Part shown: positions 43,284-52,619 of the stretch, one piece after another
Position numbering within the stretch: the first letter of the stretch is position 1
Layout of the letters: every line of letters starts with the position of its first letter
Source of the DNA: Saprospiraceae bacterium UBA2329
GTDB lineage: Bacteria; Bacteroidota; Bacteroidia; Chitinophagales; Saprospiraceae
NCBI GenBank assembly: GCA_002344975.1
Contig: DDUV01000071.1
Location: 5,095 to 69,094 of the forward strand
Direction of reading: 5' to 3'
DNA length: 64,000 nucleotides
Notes under the pieces: model-generated
The model's input: the letters and a program-made list of their open reading frames with translations, nothing else
Databases searched by the model: none
Told to the model about the DNA's origin: nothing
Made by a program: the position numbers and the translations under genes

Positions 43284-44456
43284 CTAAGATATAAGAAGAG
43301 GTAAATCATATTTCAAAAAATGGTATAAACCGATCATCACAATACCATCGGAGCGTTGGTATCTCTCACTTTCAGGGGTAATGACGTATTGGTGTTCAGG
43401 CTGTAAATCAGCTACGCTGTGGTGAAATCCGCGGGAGATTTTGGGTGCGTTGGCCGCTTTTATTTCGATACACACCTTCTCAGAACGCGGGGTAATGAGC
43501 AGTAGATCTATTTCTGCACCATTCTGCGTTCTGTAAAAGTAATATTCACAATGGTTGCCCGCTATCCGAAAAATTTCCTCGATCACATATCCCTCCCAAG
43601 ATGCGCCAATGGCCGGGCTGGCATATAAATCCTCCATATCGCGAAAACGCGCCACGGCATGATAGAAACCAGAATCCCGAAAATAAAATTTGGGCGACTT
43701 CGTGAGCCTTTTGCCTACGTTGACATAAAAAGGCTCCAAGCGTCGAATCAGGAAAGAACCTTCCAAAAGGTCTAAATAGGAAGAAAGGGTTTGTGTCGCG
43801 ATATTCATAGAGTTGCTCAGTTCAGACAGATTCAGAATGTTGCCGTGAATATGCGCCAGCATACGCACAAAACGGAGCATTTTGGCACTGTTCACGTCCC
43901 GCCCGATAACATGAGTGATATCTCGTTCTATGTAGGTTGTGTAAAACTGTTGTAACCATTTTCCGGCTACTTGCTCGCTGGGGGCAAGAAAAGCATTCGG
44001 AAAGCCGCCGCAAAACCAGTGCCGCCTGAGAATATTTTCTTCCCAAATCTCGAGCAAAGAAAAAGGGCATAGTTCATGGTATGCAATACGCCCGGCCAAT
44101 GATTCAGCAGAATTTCTCAGTAACTCCGGGGAGGCTGAGCCTAAAAGAATGAATCTTGCCGGTTCTCTTTTTCGATCTACCAACGATCGTAAAATCTGAA
44201 ACAAAGAAGGCATGATCTGTACTTCGTCAATGATGACGCATTTGTCTTCGTGTTGCAACAGATAAGCCCCCGCATCCGACAGCTTGGCGCGGTCTTCCTC
44301 CCATTCCAGATCGAGATATAACAAGGGCTTCCCTGACGGAATACGAAGGTTACGTGCAAGAGTTGTCTTTCCTACTTGCCTCGGACCAATGATGGCCAAT
44401 GCGGGGAAAAACTGAATATCGTCTATAATTTGGTCGTGAGCAATACGGTAAATCAT
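43284..44456 (-). CDS. AAA ATPase with DUF4143 (stand-alone ATP-binding protein)
   Basis: The 390-residue protein has a P-loop at GPRQVGKTT (24-32) and a Walker B CVIIDEVQ around 73-80, both of the AAA_14 type, then a C-terminal DUF4143 domain with YFRDSGFYHAV, ASWEGYVIEEI and GAEIDLLL (a restriction-nuclease-like E-x-D-x-L pattern with IEIKAAN after it). These proteins are found widely as single accessory genes, and their role is unknown; links to toxin-antitoxin or mobile DNA have been proposed. It has no partner gene here. It lies between gatA and grpE and is divergent from grpE. Confidence 0.9.
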   Translation of the reverse strand: MIYRIAHDQIIDDIQFFPALAIIGPRQVGKTTLARNLRIPSGKPLLYLDLEWEEDRAKLSDAGAYLLQHEDKCVIIDEVQIMPSLFQILRSLVDRKREPARFILLGSASPELLRNSAESLAGRIAYHELCPFSLLEIWEENILRRHWFCGGFPNAFLAPSEQVAGKWLQQFYTTYIERDITHVIGRDVNSAKMLRFVRMLAHIHGNILNLSELSNSMNIATQTLSSYLDLLEGSFLIRRLEPFYVNVGKRLTKSPKFYFRDSGFYHAVARFRDMEDLYASPAIGASWEGYVIEEIFRIAGNHCEYYFYRTQNGAEIDLLLITPRSEKVCIEIKAANAPKISRGFHHSVADLQPEHQYVITPESERYQRSDGIVMIGLYHFLKYDLPLLIS

Positions 44457-44686
44457 GCCGCTAAGATATATTTAACCAAGCAAATAACAAAATACATTTA
44501 TCAATTTACTTGGATAAAAAATGCAAACCAAATAAAACCTACGCTTTCAGAGTTCTGGCAGCGTCAATAAACGCTCCTGGCTACAACTTGCCATGCCAAC
44601 TGACAAAATGGCTTGAGTTTCCTTTCGGCAATATTATTGCTATATCTTCGCAGCGTTACAAAACAGAAGTTTTAACAAAGTTGACA

Positions 44687-45262
44687 ATGAACGATAAAGA
44701 CCAATTGCAAGAGCAGGAAATGGCGCAACCTGAAATGCCCGATATGGAGCCGAATACAGCTTCTGAAAGTATGGAAAAATCTGATAATGAAGTTATTGTG
44801 GAAATAAATGAAGGCAATTACGAGGCGTTGAGAGCAGAAAATGCAGAGTTGAAAGACAAGTATCTTCGCATTTATGCTGAGTTCGATACCTTCCGCCGGC
44901 GCATGATGAAGGAAAAATTGGACCTGATAAAAACAGCTGCCCAGGACACTATGACAGCGCTGCTGCCGGTTTTGGACGATTTTGACAGGGCCAAAAAGAG
45001 CGCCGAAGCCAATAACAGTCCCGAACAATTCAGCGAAGGCGTGGCATTGGTTTATCAAAAACTCCACAACACGCTCAAAAATATAGGCTTGGAAACCATG
45101 GAAACCCATCAGCAGCCTTTCGATCCCGAATGGCACGAAGCGATGGCCGAAATCCCTGCCCCCGCTGACGAACTGAAAGGCAAAATCATAGATACCATTG
45201 AAAAAGGCTATGTGCTGGGCGGCAAAATCATCCGCCACGCCAAAGTCGTCATCGGTAAATAA
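44687..45262 (+). CDS. grpE: nucleotide exchange factor GrpE
   Basis: GrpE releases ADP from DnaK during the chaperone cycle. The 191-residue protein has an acidic N-terminus, a long coiled coil (YEALRAENAELKDKYLRIYA), and the family core DTFRRRMMKEKLDLIKTAA, ALLPVLDDFDRA and PFDPEWHEAM with the closing GYVLGGKIIRHAKVVIG. The start at 44687 follows the last Met before the acidic N-terminus; the longer frame upstream is not GrpE-like. A TATCTTCG sequence at 44643-44650 is a near match to a -7 box. dnaJ follows at 9 bases, forming an operon. Confidence 0.96.
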   Translation: MNDKDQLQEQEMAQPEMPDMEPNTASESMEKSDNEVIVEINEGNYEALRAENAELKDKYLRIYAEFDTFRRRMMKEKLDLIKTAAQDTMTALLPVLDDFDRAKKSAEANNSPEQFSEGVALVYQKLHNTLKNIGLETMETHQQPFDPEWHEAMAEIPAPADELKGKIIDTIEKGYVLGGKIIRHAKVVIGK

Positions 45263-45271
45263 TTCATTATC

Positions 45272-46435
45272 ATGGCCAAAAGAGATTATTACGAAGTGCT
45301 CGGCGTGGACCGCAATGCCGATGCCGACACCATAAAAAAAGCCTACCGCAAGCAGGCCCTCCAATACCACCCGGACCGCAATCCTGACAACAAGGAGGCG
45401 GAAAACCGATTCAAAGAGGCAGCCGAAGCCTACGAGGTGCTGAGCGATGCCGACAAAAAAGCTGCCTACGACCGGTATGGCCATGCCGGTGTGGATCAGA
45501 TGAGCGGCGGCAGGCCTCAAGGGGGCATGTCGTATGAAGATATTATGGCGCACTTCGGAGACATCTTTGGCGATGCGGGCGGCGGCAATCCCTTTGCCGA
45601 GTTTTTCGGCGGCGGACGCGGCGGTGGGCGCACGCAACAGGGCCAGCGCGGTTCCAATATCCGGGTCAAAATAGCGCTGTCGCTGGAAGAAATTGCCACC
45701 GGCGTTACCAAAAAAATTAAGGTCAGGAAACAGACTACCTGCGATACCTGCAACGGCAGCGGCGCCCGCGACCACAACTCCGTTTCTACCTGTTCTACCT
45801 GCCGGGGCGCAGGGTATGTGCGTCAGGTGCGCAATACCTTCATGGGCCAGATGCAAACCACCGCAGCCTGCCCTTCCTGCAACGGATCGGGCAAAACCAT
45901 CACCGCCACCTGCAATAAGTGCCGGGGTGAAGGCACCATGGAGGGCGAGGAAACCATCGAAATCAAAATACCCGGCGGCGTAGAGGAAGGTATGCAACTG
46001 ACCCTCCGCGGCAAAGGCAATGCCGGAAGACGCGGCGGCCCGGCGGGTGATCTGCTCGTGACCATCGAGGAAAAATCGCACGAAATCCTCCACCGCGACG
46101 GCATGAACGTGGTGTACGAACTGTTCGTCAATTTTGCGGACGCTGCCCTCGGCTCCACCATTGACGTGCCCACGCTGGACGGAAAAGTAAAAATCAAAGT
46201 ACCCGCCGGAACACAGGCCGGCAAGATTTTCCGCCTCAAAGACAAGGGATTGCCCTCCGTGCAAAGTTACGAACGCGGCGATCAACTCATCCACGTCAAC
46301 ATCTGGACGCCCAAGAACCTGACCGACGAGGAGCGCAGCATCCTGGAAAAAATGCGCGAAATGAAAAATTTCCAGCCCAATCCGGGCAAGTCGGAGCGCA
46401 GCTTTTTCGATAAGATGCGGGAGATGTTTAGTTGA
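45272..46435 (+). CDS. dnaJ: chaperone protein DnaJ
   Basis: DnaJ brings substrates to DnaK and stimulates its ATPase. The 387-residue protein has all domains of a type I DnaJ: a J domain with His33-Pro34-Asp35, a Gly/Phe-rich segment, four zinc-binding CxxCxGxG repeats ([32 protein letters not shown]), and a C-terminal substrate-binding domain with [20 protein letters not shown]. It lies 9 bases after grpE. dnaK is not in the window. Its partner ClpB is at 3.0-5.8 kb. Confidence 0.98.
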   Translation: MAKRDYYEVLGVDRNADADTIKKAYRKQALQYHPDRNPDNKEAENRFKEAAEAYEVLSDADKKAAYDRYGHAGVDQMSGGRPQGGMSYEDIMAHFGDIFGDAGGGNPFAEFFGGGRGGGRTQQGQRGSNIRVKIALSLEEIATGVTKKIKVRKQTTCDTCNGSGARDHNSVSTCSTCRGAGYVRQVRNTFMGQMQTTAACPSCNGSGKTITATCNKCRGEGTMEGEETIEIKIPGGVEEGMQLTLRGKGNAGRRGGPAGDLLVTIEEKSHEILHRDGMNVVYELFVNFADAALGSTIDVPTLDGKVKIKVPAGTQAGKIFRLKDKGLPSVQSYERGDQLIHVNIWTPKNLTDEERSILEKMREMKNFQPNPGKSERSFFDKMREMFS

Positions 46436-46497
46436 CCCAATCGAACTTCGCGGCTCGAAGCTGCCTGATTCATCCCTTATATCGAAACGAAGTCAAT

Positions 46498-46995
46498 ATG
46501 TCTCAGCGAATTGTCCTTTTTTTTAGCTTCCTCGGACTGATAACGCTCCATGCTTGCGGGCCGAACTACATCGTCAACGAAAAACGGGACATTGCTGCCG
46601 GCGCCTGGGCTTACGCCGATTCTCTGCGTTTTGAGGCCGAAATACCCGACACTTCCACGGTGTATGATCTGTGGTTGAGCCTCGATCACTCGCCTGATTT
46701 TGAATGGCAAAACCTCTATGTGCAGGTACACACGCTCTTCCCCGATGGCCGTCGCCTCAGCAGCCCGCTCTCCCTCGAACTCGCCGATCAGGGCGGCGTA
46801 TGGCAATCGGATTGCAATTCTAAACGCTGCCGGTTTCGGGTGCCCATTCAGGAAGGCGCCTGGTTTCAGCAAACCGGCAAATATGTCTTCACCATAGAGC
46901 AATACATGCGCGTCAATCCGCTGCCGGGCGTGCAAAGTGTTGCTTTTCAGATTGTTGATACAGGAAAAACGAAGGAAGAGGCAATGAAGAAGTGA
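46498..46995 (+). CDS. gldH: gliding motility lipoprotein GldH
   Basis: GldH is one of the lipoproteins needed for gliding motility and for T9SS function in many Bacteroidota. The 165-residue protein read from the ATG at 46498 has the lipobox ITLHAC (Cys20) and the family segments CGPNYIVNEKRDI, WAYADSLRFEAEIPDT, YDLWLSLDHSPDFEWQNLYV and FTIEQYMRVNPLPGVQSVAF. An earlier in-frame start at 46432 overlaps the end of dnaJ. The presence of T9SS tails on several proteins in this window fits a working T9SS. Confidence 0.93.
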   Translation: MSQRIVLFFSFLGLITLHACGPNYIVNEKRDIAAGAWAYADSLRFEAEIPDTSTVYDLWLSLDHSPDFEWQNLYVQVHTLFPDGRRLSSPLSLELADQGGVWQSDCNSKRCRFRVPIQEGAWFQQTGKYVFTIEQYMRVNPLPGVQSVAFQIVDTGKTKEEAMKK

Positions 46996-47037
46996 TGGCG
47001 GAAATTGATTAAACCACCATATCTGACCAGTTCGGCG

Positions 47038-47045
47038 TATATTTG
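47038..47045 (+). promoter_or_regulatory. -7 box TATATTTG before the zinc-ribbon gene
   Basis: TATATTTG is a perfect TAnnTTTG match 67 bases before the ATG at 47113. The -33 box at the expected spacing is not clear. Confidence 0.4.
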
Positions 47046-47112
47046 CCCCAAGACATTGATTTTGACACCTTAGCAGCAAAAACAGCGCCGATACCGGCCA
47101 CCGCCGACACTT

Positions 47113-47934
47113 ATGATTGTATGCACTTCCTGCCGCCGTTCCATGCCTGCCGATGCGCGGTTTTGCCCGTATTGCGGGGCCGCCCGGCCTGTGGAACTGC
47201 GCTACAACATCCACCCCGAAGGGGAACACGCCGATCAGGAAATTGCCGCCTTGTTTTTTCCGGCACTGAAGGACCGCCTCCGCGACCTGTTGGGCGTATC
47301 GGTTGATAATCAGCCATTTTTGGAGCGCGTGTACAGTTCCGGCTTCCGCGATATGGTGCAGCGCCGGGCCGCGCAAACTGCCCAAAGCATCAAGCATCAA
47401 CCCCGCTCGAACGACCAACTGAACCATCTCATCGAAAACCTGCTGGAAGACCTGCTCGACTTTTTCTTAGTGCGCCACTGTGCCGATCTGCTCCCGTTTC
47501 CTCTGCCCGAAGACATCCTCTCCTGGCAAATGGCCGCCCCCGCCCGCGACGACATGCAGGAAATGATCTTGGATTATCTTGACCTTGCCTCCGAGGAATT
47601 GCCCACCCATACCGACATGCTCAAAATGCCGGTAGAGCAGTTGCGCAATGCCGCCAAATACTTCCTCTTTGCCGATCGCGACGAGCGCATTTTCCTCATC
47701 GGCGACCTGAGCGTGCTGGGTTCCGGCAGCGAGGGTTTTGCCCTCACCGAAAACGCGCTGTACTGGAAAGCGCCCCTGCATACCGCCCGCCGCATCATGT
47801 ACCCCGAATTGGAGAGCATCCGCATGGAACCCGACTGGATGCTCGTCAACGGACACTTTTTCAACGCCGGCAAAACGCTGAATGTGAAGCTGTTTTTGTT
47901 GTTGAAAAAATTGGGAAGGATGAGAAAGATGTGA
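47113..47934 (+). CDS. zinc-ribbon protein of unknown function
   Basis: The 273-residue protein starts with a zinc ribbon with two Cys pairs (CTSCRRSMPADARFCPYC). A mostly helical middle part follows (NDQLNHLIENLLEDLLDFF), then a C-terminal beta-rich domain of about 90 residues (RDERIFLIGDLSVL, SGSEGFALTENALYWKA and SIRMEPDWMLVNGHFF) that resembles a PH-like or SHOCT-neighbour fold of the sort in which 'GxAlTenaLyWK' recurs. No signal peptide is seen, so it is cytoplasmic. Its last bases overlap a GTG from which the EcoRII gene could start, but the ATG at 47976 is preferred for that gene. No function assigned. Confidence 0.75.
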   Translation: MIVCTSCRRSMPADARFCPYCGAARPVELRYNIHPEGEHADQEIAALFFPALKDRLRDLLGVSVDNQPFLERVYSSGFRDMVQRRAAQTAQSIKHQPRSNDQLNHLIENLLEDLLDFFLVRHCADLLPFPLPEDILSWQMAAPARDDMQEMILDYLDLASEELPTHTDMLKMPVEQLRNAAKYFLFADRDERIFLIGDLSVLGSGSEGFALTENALYWKAPLHTARRIMYPELESIRMEPDWMLVNGHFFNAGKTLNVKLFLLLKKLGRMRKM

Positions 47935-47975
47935 TCTCGGAGCAATATTTTTACACTCAAAATAGTACCGAAAAA

Positions 47976-49172
47976 ATGGCTACAGTTTCAAATTACTTCA
48001 CGGGCATTGCTGTAAAACGGTTGAGTGCCGTCGAAACGGATCCGAATACCTCGAATCAGCATGAGTTTAACGGGGTGGTTCAGATGGCCGCAATTTTCGG
48101 AAGAGACCGGACCTCGATGCCTTGCAGATATTTGTATTTGGGAAATTATGAAGAAGAAACGGCTGTAGCCGACGGTTTTTTGACGTGGTATGATGCGCGA
48201 GAAAGACATCCGAGTAGAACGGAGTACAGAATGTATTTTCAAAGCAACTGTGTAACTGAACTTTCTTCGGAAGGGGATATCCTTATTATTGGCAGGAGGC
48301 CGGAGGGTAACGCACTCGTTATTGTAATCAGGCAGGATAGTACATTTGAAAGGCAGGTATTATGGCTGTTCGGCATTACCAATGAAAACAATACTTTTTC
48401 TGTCGTTCCACTTGAAGGAGATCGCAATAAGGAAATTGGCTATGTTGAAAGAACAATATTAGAATCGATTGGCGTAGAAATTCAAGTACACGAAACGGAT
48501 TTGCTTCCTGAAATCATTGAGAGATTTGGGCAGTCCTTTCCTTCAACGCGAAGATTTTCTGCATTTGCCAGAGAATTGACCGGCCGTGAAGTTTCGCCTG
48601 TTGAGGAGCCGGATAATGCAATATTGACATGGATTGACTTTGAAGAAAAGTTGTTTAAAACATTAGAAAGGCACATTGTACAAGGCAGGGTTACTCAAGG
48701 TTTTGATAACGTAGATGATTTTATTGCCTTCTCACTCAGTGTTCATAATAGAAGAAAGTCAAGAGTAGGATTAGCTTTGGAACATCATTTGGAGGAGCTT
48801 TTTCGAGCCAATGAGATCACCTTCTCAAGAGGTCAAGTTACCGAAAATAAAGCCCGTCCGGATTTTATTTTTCCCAATATTGATTGTTATCATAATCCTG
48901 TATTTCCAGCGGAGCGACTTACTATGTTAGGCGCTAAATCAACATGTAAAGACAGGTGGAGGCAGGTGCTTTCGGAAGCAAGACTAATTGATGCAAAACA
49001 TTTATTTACATTGGAGACAGGTATAAGCCAGAACCAGACAGATGAGATGAGGAGTAATAATCTTCAACTCATTTTGCCTGAAAAATTGCGTAGTACGTAC
49101 TTGCCTATACAACAATCTTGGCTAATGAATCTATCGGAATTTATCCATCTCGTTTCTGAAAGACAGCCATAA
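47976..49172 (+). CDS. type II restriction endonuclease of the EcoRII family
   Basis: The 398-residue enzyme is of normal EcoRII length (~400). The N-terminal ~170 residues match the effector-binding EcoRII-N domain in size, and the C-terminal domain is the EcoRII catalytic domain. The latter has LEHHLEELF, KARPDFIFPNIDCYHNP, LGAKSTCKDRWRQVL and ARLIDAKHLFTLETGISQNQTDEM, including the PD-(x)n-AK catalytic pattern. EcoRII cuts at CCWGG and needs two sites. The m5C methyltransferase next door is Dcm-like, which supports the same site here. A GTG at 47931 would add 15 residues. The gene is AT-rich relative to the flanks. Confidence 0.93.
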   Translation: MATVSNYFTGIAVKRLSAVETDPNTSNQHEFNGVVQMAAIFGRDRTSMPCRYLYLGNYEEETAVADGFLTWYDARERHPSRTEYRMYFQSNCVTELSSEGDILIIGRRPEGNALVIVIRQDSTFERQVLWLFGITNENNTFSVVPLEGDRNKEIGYVERTILESIGVEIQVHETDLLPEIIERFGQSFPSTRRFSAFARELTGREVSPVEEPDNAILTWIDFEEKLFKTLERHIVQGRVTQGFDNVDDFIAFSLSVHNRRKSRVGLALEHHLEELFRANEITFSRGQVTENKARPDFIFPNIDCYHNPVFPAERLTMLGAKSTCKDRWRQVLSEARLIDAKHLFTLETGISQNQTDEMRSNNLQLILPEKLRSTYLPIQQSWLMNLSEFIHLVSERQP

Positions 49173-49228
49173 TCTTGTCAACAAAACACTGGATTTAGGC
49201 TTATCTCACGAATAATAAAGCGATCTTT

Positions 49229-50959
49229 ATGGATGTGTTAACAAAGGAGCAGCGCAAAAAAAATATGCAGGCCATCAAGAGTAAAAACACCAAGATCGAG
49301 ATTATTCTTGCAAAAGCATTATGGAGCAGAGGGTTTAGATATACGAAAAACAACAGTAAAATTTTTGGGAAACCTGATTTGGTTTTTTCTAAATACAAGA
49401 TTGCTGTTTTTTGTGACAGCGAGTTTTTTCATGGAAAAGACTGGGAGACGGCTAAAAATAAAATAAAAAGCAATCAAGAGTTTTGGTTAAAAAAAATTAA
49501 GACGAACATAATTCGCGACCATGAGGTCAACAAGCGGTTAGAGGAAGAAGGTTGGGTTGTACTCAGGTTTTGGGGGGAAGAAATCAAAAAGAACACAGAT
49601 AGTTGTGTTTCAAAAATCACTAAAGTCATCATGGAGAGACAGGCTGTCAGGTACTCTGATATTCGAAGTAAATTGAGAATCGGAGAACCGAAAACAAAAT
49701 ACAACACGGAGCTGGCAAATTTTACCCATTATCTACAAAATAAGGATAATGGAAGTGGACGCCATTTTGAAAATTTTGCAACCGAATTTATTGAGCAGGC
49801 TCAAATGGTTGCAGAAGACTTAAATATTCAGTATGAATTGCCTATTGATTGGGATGTGCCTTTTCCTCCTCCCAAGCCCCCAAAGTTTCAATTTATTGAC
49901 TTATTTGCAGGAATTGGCGGCTTTCGTCTCGCATTCCAACGTTTGGGAGGTAAATGCGTGTTTACTTCTGAGTGGAACCCGTTTTCGCAAAAGACTTATG
50001 AGGCCAATTTTGGCGAAGTGCCATTTGGGGATATTACCAAAATTAATGAAACCCATATTCCCGACCATGATATATTGCTGGCGGGTTTTCCTTGTCAACC
50101 GTTTTCTATCGCAGGCGTGAGCAAGAAAAAAAGCCTTGGGTTAGAGCATGGCTTCAAAGATGAAGCACAAGGCACTTTGTTTTTTGATATTGTAAGGATA
50201 TTAGAGGCTAAGAAGCCAAAAGCATTTATGCTTGAGAATGTAAAAAACCTCGTGTCACATGACAAGGGGAATACATTCAGAGTGATAAAAGGTGCTTTGT
50301 CTGAGCTGGGATACTCTATTTATTATCAGGTGCTTGATGGGAAATACTATGTCCCCCAACATAGAGAGCGAATTATTATTGTCGGGTTTAACTCGCAAAT
50401 ATTTAATAGCCAAGAACAATTTAAATTCCCTGACAATCCTGACAAAGTGCAGATGATAAAAAATATTCTGGAATATGATGTTCCAGTTAAATATACGCTG
50501 ACAGATAAACTTTGGAAATATTTACAAGACTATGCCGCCAAACACAAAGAAAAAGGTAACGGATTCGGATTCGGATTAATTGACTTTGAGAGCGTTACAC
50601 GGACAATAAGTGCGAGATACTACAAAGATGGTTCAGAGATATTAATACCTCAAGCAGGCAAAAATCCTCGAAGATTAACCCCGCGAGAGTGTGCCAGATT
50701 GCAAGGTTACCCGGATAATTTTATTATACCGGTTTCCGACACCCAAGCTTACCGCCAATTCGGCAATTCAGTAGTTGTGCCTCTGATACAAGCCGTTGGG
50801 GATAATATTGTGGACGTGTTGATTAATTCTCATGCCTTATCTGTCGAAAAAAATATTTCCGACAAATATAAAGGAGCCTTTTCTGCGGGAGACGCTCAAA
50901 GTTTTGATGAGCACACCCTTTCAATGCGCGAGGAATGGAGCAATATTTGTGACCGTTAG
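49229..50959 (+). CDS. Vsr-like nuclease fused to a Dcm-type DNA cytosine-5 methyltransferase
   Basis: The 576-residue protein joins two activities that are normally separate genes. Residues ~1-135 match the very-short-patch repair nuclease Vsr (EQRKKNMQAIKSKNTKIE, KPDLVF and FWLKKIKTNIIRDHEVNKRL), with Glu24, Asp50 and His68 at the catalytic positions. Two Cys of the E. coli Vsr zinc site appear to be missing. From ~218 the protein is a C5 methyltransferase close to E. coli Dcm: FIDLFAGIGGFRLAF, AGFPCQPFSIAGVSKKKSLG (Cys289 is the catalytic Cys), ENVKNLVSHDKG, SVTRTISARYYKDG and RRLTPRECARLQGYP. It probably marks CCWGG and repairs T:G mismatches from m5C deamination at the same sites. It follows the EcoRII-like gene at 56 bases in the same direction, and the ATG at 49229 is the start. 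Confidence 0.92.
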   Translation: MDVLTKEQRKKNMQAIKSKNTKIEIILAKALWSRGFRYTKNNSKIFGKPDLVFSKYKIAVFCDSEFFHGKDWETAKNKIKSNQEFWLKKIKTNIIRDHEVNKRLEEEGWVVLRFWGEEIKKNTDSCVSKITKVIMERQAVRYSDIRSKLRIGEPKTKYNTELANFTHYLQNKDNGSGRHFENFATEFIEQAQMVAEDLNIQYELPIDWDVPFPPPKPPKFQFIDLFAGIGGFRLAFQRLGGKCVFTSEWNPFSQKTYEANFGEVPFGDITKINETHIPDHDILLAGFPCQPFSIAGVSKKKSLGLEHGFKDEAQGTLFFDIVRILEAKKPKAFMLENVKNLVSHDKGNTFRVIKGALSELGYSIYYQVLDGKYYVPQHRERIIIVGFNSQIFNSQEQFKFPDNPDKVQMIKNILEYDVPVKYTLTDKLWKYLQDYAAKHKEKGNGFGFGLIDFESVTRTISARYYKDGSEILIPQAGKNPRRLTPRECARLQGYPDNFIIPVSDTQAYRQFGNSVVVPLIQAVGDNIVDVLINSHALSVEKNISDKYKGAFSAGDAQSFDEHTLSMREEWSNICDR

Positions 50960-50981
50960 GCAAGGGTGTTCTTTCCCCCCA

Positions 50982-52619
50982 TCACGCCAAATACTTCCCC
51001 ACAATAGGCATGCGCCGCCCCACGCCGAATGCCTTTCCGGACACGCGCAGAATCGGAGGCGTTTGGTGCCGCTTGAACTCGTTGATGTTCACCAAGCGCA
51101 ATACGCGCCGGACGAGCGCTTCTTCAAATCCCATTTCGATGAGGTCTTGCGGACTTTGATGCCGGTCTATATACTGGTAGAGAATCTGATCGAGGATATC
51201 GTATTCCGGCAGGCTGTCGGAATCTTTTTGGTTGGGACGCAGCTCGGCACTCGGCGGCTTCACGATGCTGTTGCGCGGAATGACCTCGCCGTCTTTGTTG
51301 ATGTATTCCGCCAATTGGTACACCTCGGTTTTATACACATCGCCCAGCACAGAAAGCCCGCCGCACATGTCGCCGTACAAAGTGCCGTAGCCCACGGCGG
51401 CCTCGCTTTTGTTGCTGGTATTGAGCAGGATCGGCCCGAATTTATTGGAAAATCCCATCAGCAGCACCGCCCGGATGCGCGCCTGAAGGTTTTCTTCTGC
51501 CAGATCGAAAGGCCGACCCTCAAAGAACGGTTCCAGCGTTTGTAAAAAACTGTCATAAGCCGGGCCAATGGGCACTACGTCATATCGCATACCCAGATTT
51601 TCAGTCAATTGTCGGGCGTCGTCCACCGAATGGCCGGAGGAGAACTGAGAAGGCAGCAGCAGTCCGCGCACGTTTTCGGGGCCGAGCGCACGGGCAGCCA
51701 GTACAGCCGTCACAGCAGAATCAATGCCGCCGGAGAGACCGAGGATGGCCTGTCTGAGGCCGAGTTTGCCAAAATAATCGCGCAGACCCAGCAACAGTGC
51801 ATCGTGGATGAGGCGGTATTTTTCTTTGGGCTGTTCGCCTGGGCCGGGCTGCGTGAGCACCTCATTCAGATCATAAGTGCGCACACATTCCTCAAAATAA
51901 GGCAGTTCGTCAAAAATCTTTCCGCCGGGCCTTGCTACCATCGAGCCGCCGTCGAAGATAAGCTCGGTTTGCGCACCCACCTGATTAACGTAAAACATGG
52001 GGATGCCGTAGCGCTCCACATTGGCTTTGACCACCGAAATGCGGCCATGCGAATGTGCGTAATTGAACGGCGAGGCCGAGAGGTTGATGATGAGATCGGG
52101 TTGCAGGGGCGCCATTTCATCCAAAGGGCAAACCGTATAAAGCGGGTTCTCATTGCCGATGTTCCAGATGTCTTCGCAGATCGTGACGGCGATGCGCTTT
52201 CCTTTGAACTCCAACACTCTGAACTGCGTAGCCGGCTCGAAATAGCGGTACTCATCGAACACGTCGTAGGTGGGCAGCAGGGTTTTGTGCTGTACGAAAC
52301 GCACTGCACCCTCGGCCAGAAAATAAGCGGAATTGTAGAGGTCTTTGCCCTCCGGCACCGGATTGCGCGTCGGCGATCCCACCAAAATGGCAATGCCTCG
52401 CGCGGCCTCGGCCAGGCGCTGTACGGCAGCATCGGCCAAGTGGACGAAGTCGTCGAATTCGAGAAAATCCCGGGGCGGATACCCGCAGGTAGAGAGTTCA
52501 GGAAACACCACGATGTCGGCGCCCTGCAATTTAGCCTCCTCTACGGCGGCGAGCATACGGGCTACATTGCCCTCAAAATGGCCGATGTGGGCATTGATTT
52601 GCGCCAGTGCGATTTTCAT
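50982..52619 (-). CDS. nadE: glutamine-dependent NAD+ synthetase
   Basis: NadE makes NAD+ from nicotinic acid adenine dinucleotide, ATP and glutamine in the cytoplasm. The 545-residue protein has an N-terminal nitrilase-type glutaminase domain with the triad Glu41 (FPELSTCGYPP), Lys112 (HKTLLPTYDVF) and Cys148 (TICEDIW). The C-terminal synthetase domain has the PP-loop LGLSGGIDSAVTAVLA and NKSEAAVGYGTLYGDMCGG. The gene starts with a one-base overlap with the stop of the lipoprotein methyltransferase gene (TAATG on the minus strand), so the two are co-transcribed. Confidence 0.97.
   Translation of the reverse strand: MKIALAQINAHIGHFEGNVARMLAAVEEAKLQGADIVVFPELSTCGYPPRDFLEFDDFVHLADAAVQRLAEAARGIAILVGSPTRNPVPEGKDLYNSAYFLAEGAVRFVQHKTLLPTYDVFDEYRYFEPATQFRVLEFKGKRIAVTICEDIWNIGNENPLYTVCPLDEMAPLQPDLIINLSASPFNYAHSHGRISVVKANVERYGIPMFYVNQVGAQTELIFDGGSMVARPGGKIFDELPYFEECVRTYDLNEVLTQPGPGEQPKEKYRLIHDALLLGLRDYFGKLGLRQAILGLSGGIDSAVTAVLAARALGPENVRGLLLPSQFSSGHSVDDARQLTENLGMRYDVVPIGPAYDSFLQTLEPFFEGRPFDLAEENLQARIRAVLLMGFSNKFGPILLNTSNKSEAAVGYGTLYGDMCGGLSVLGDVYKTEVYQLAEYINKDGEVIPRNSIVKPPSAELRPNQKDSDSLPEYDILDQILYQYIDRHQSPQDLIEMGFEEALVRRVLRLVNINEFKRHQTPPILRVSGKAFGVGRRMPIVGKYLA

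Noticed and set aside
44672..46294. 540-residue open frame opposite grpE and dnaJ
   Set aside because: It spans two conserved genes on the other strand and has no recognisable protein sequence.
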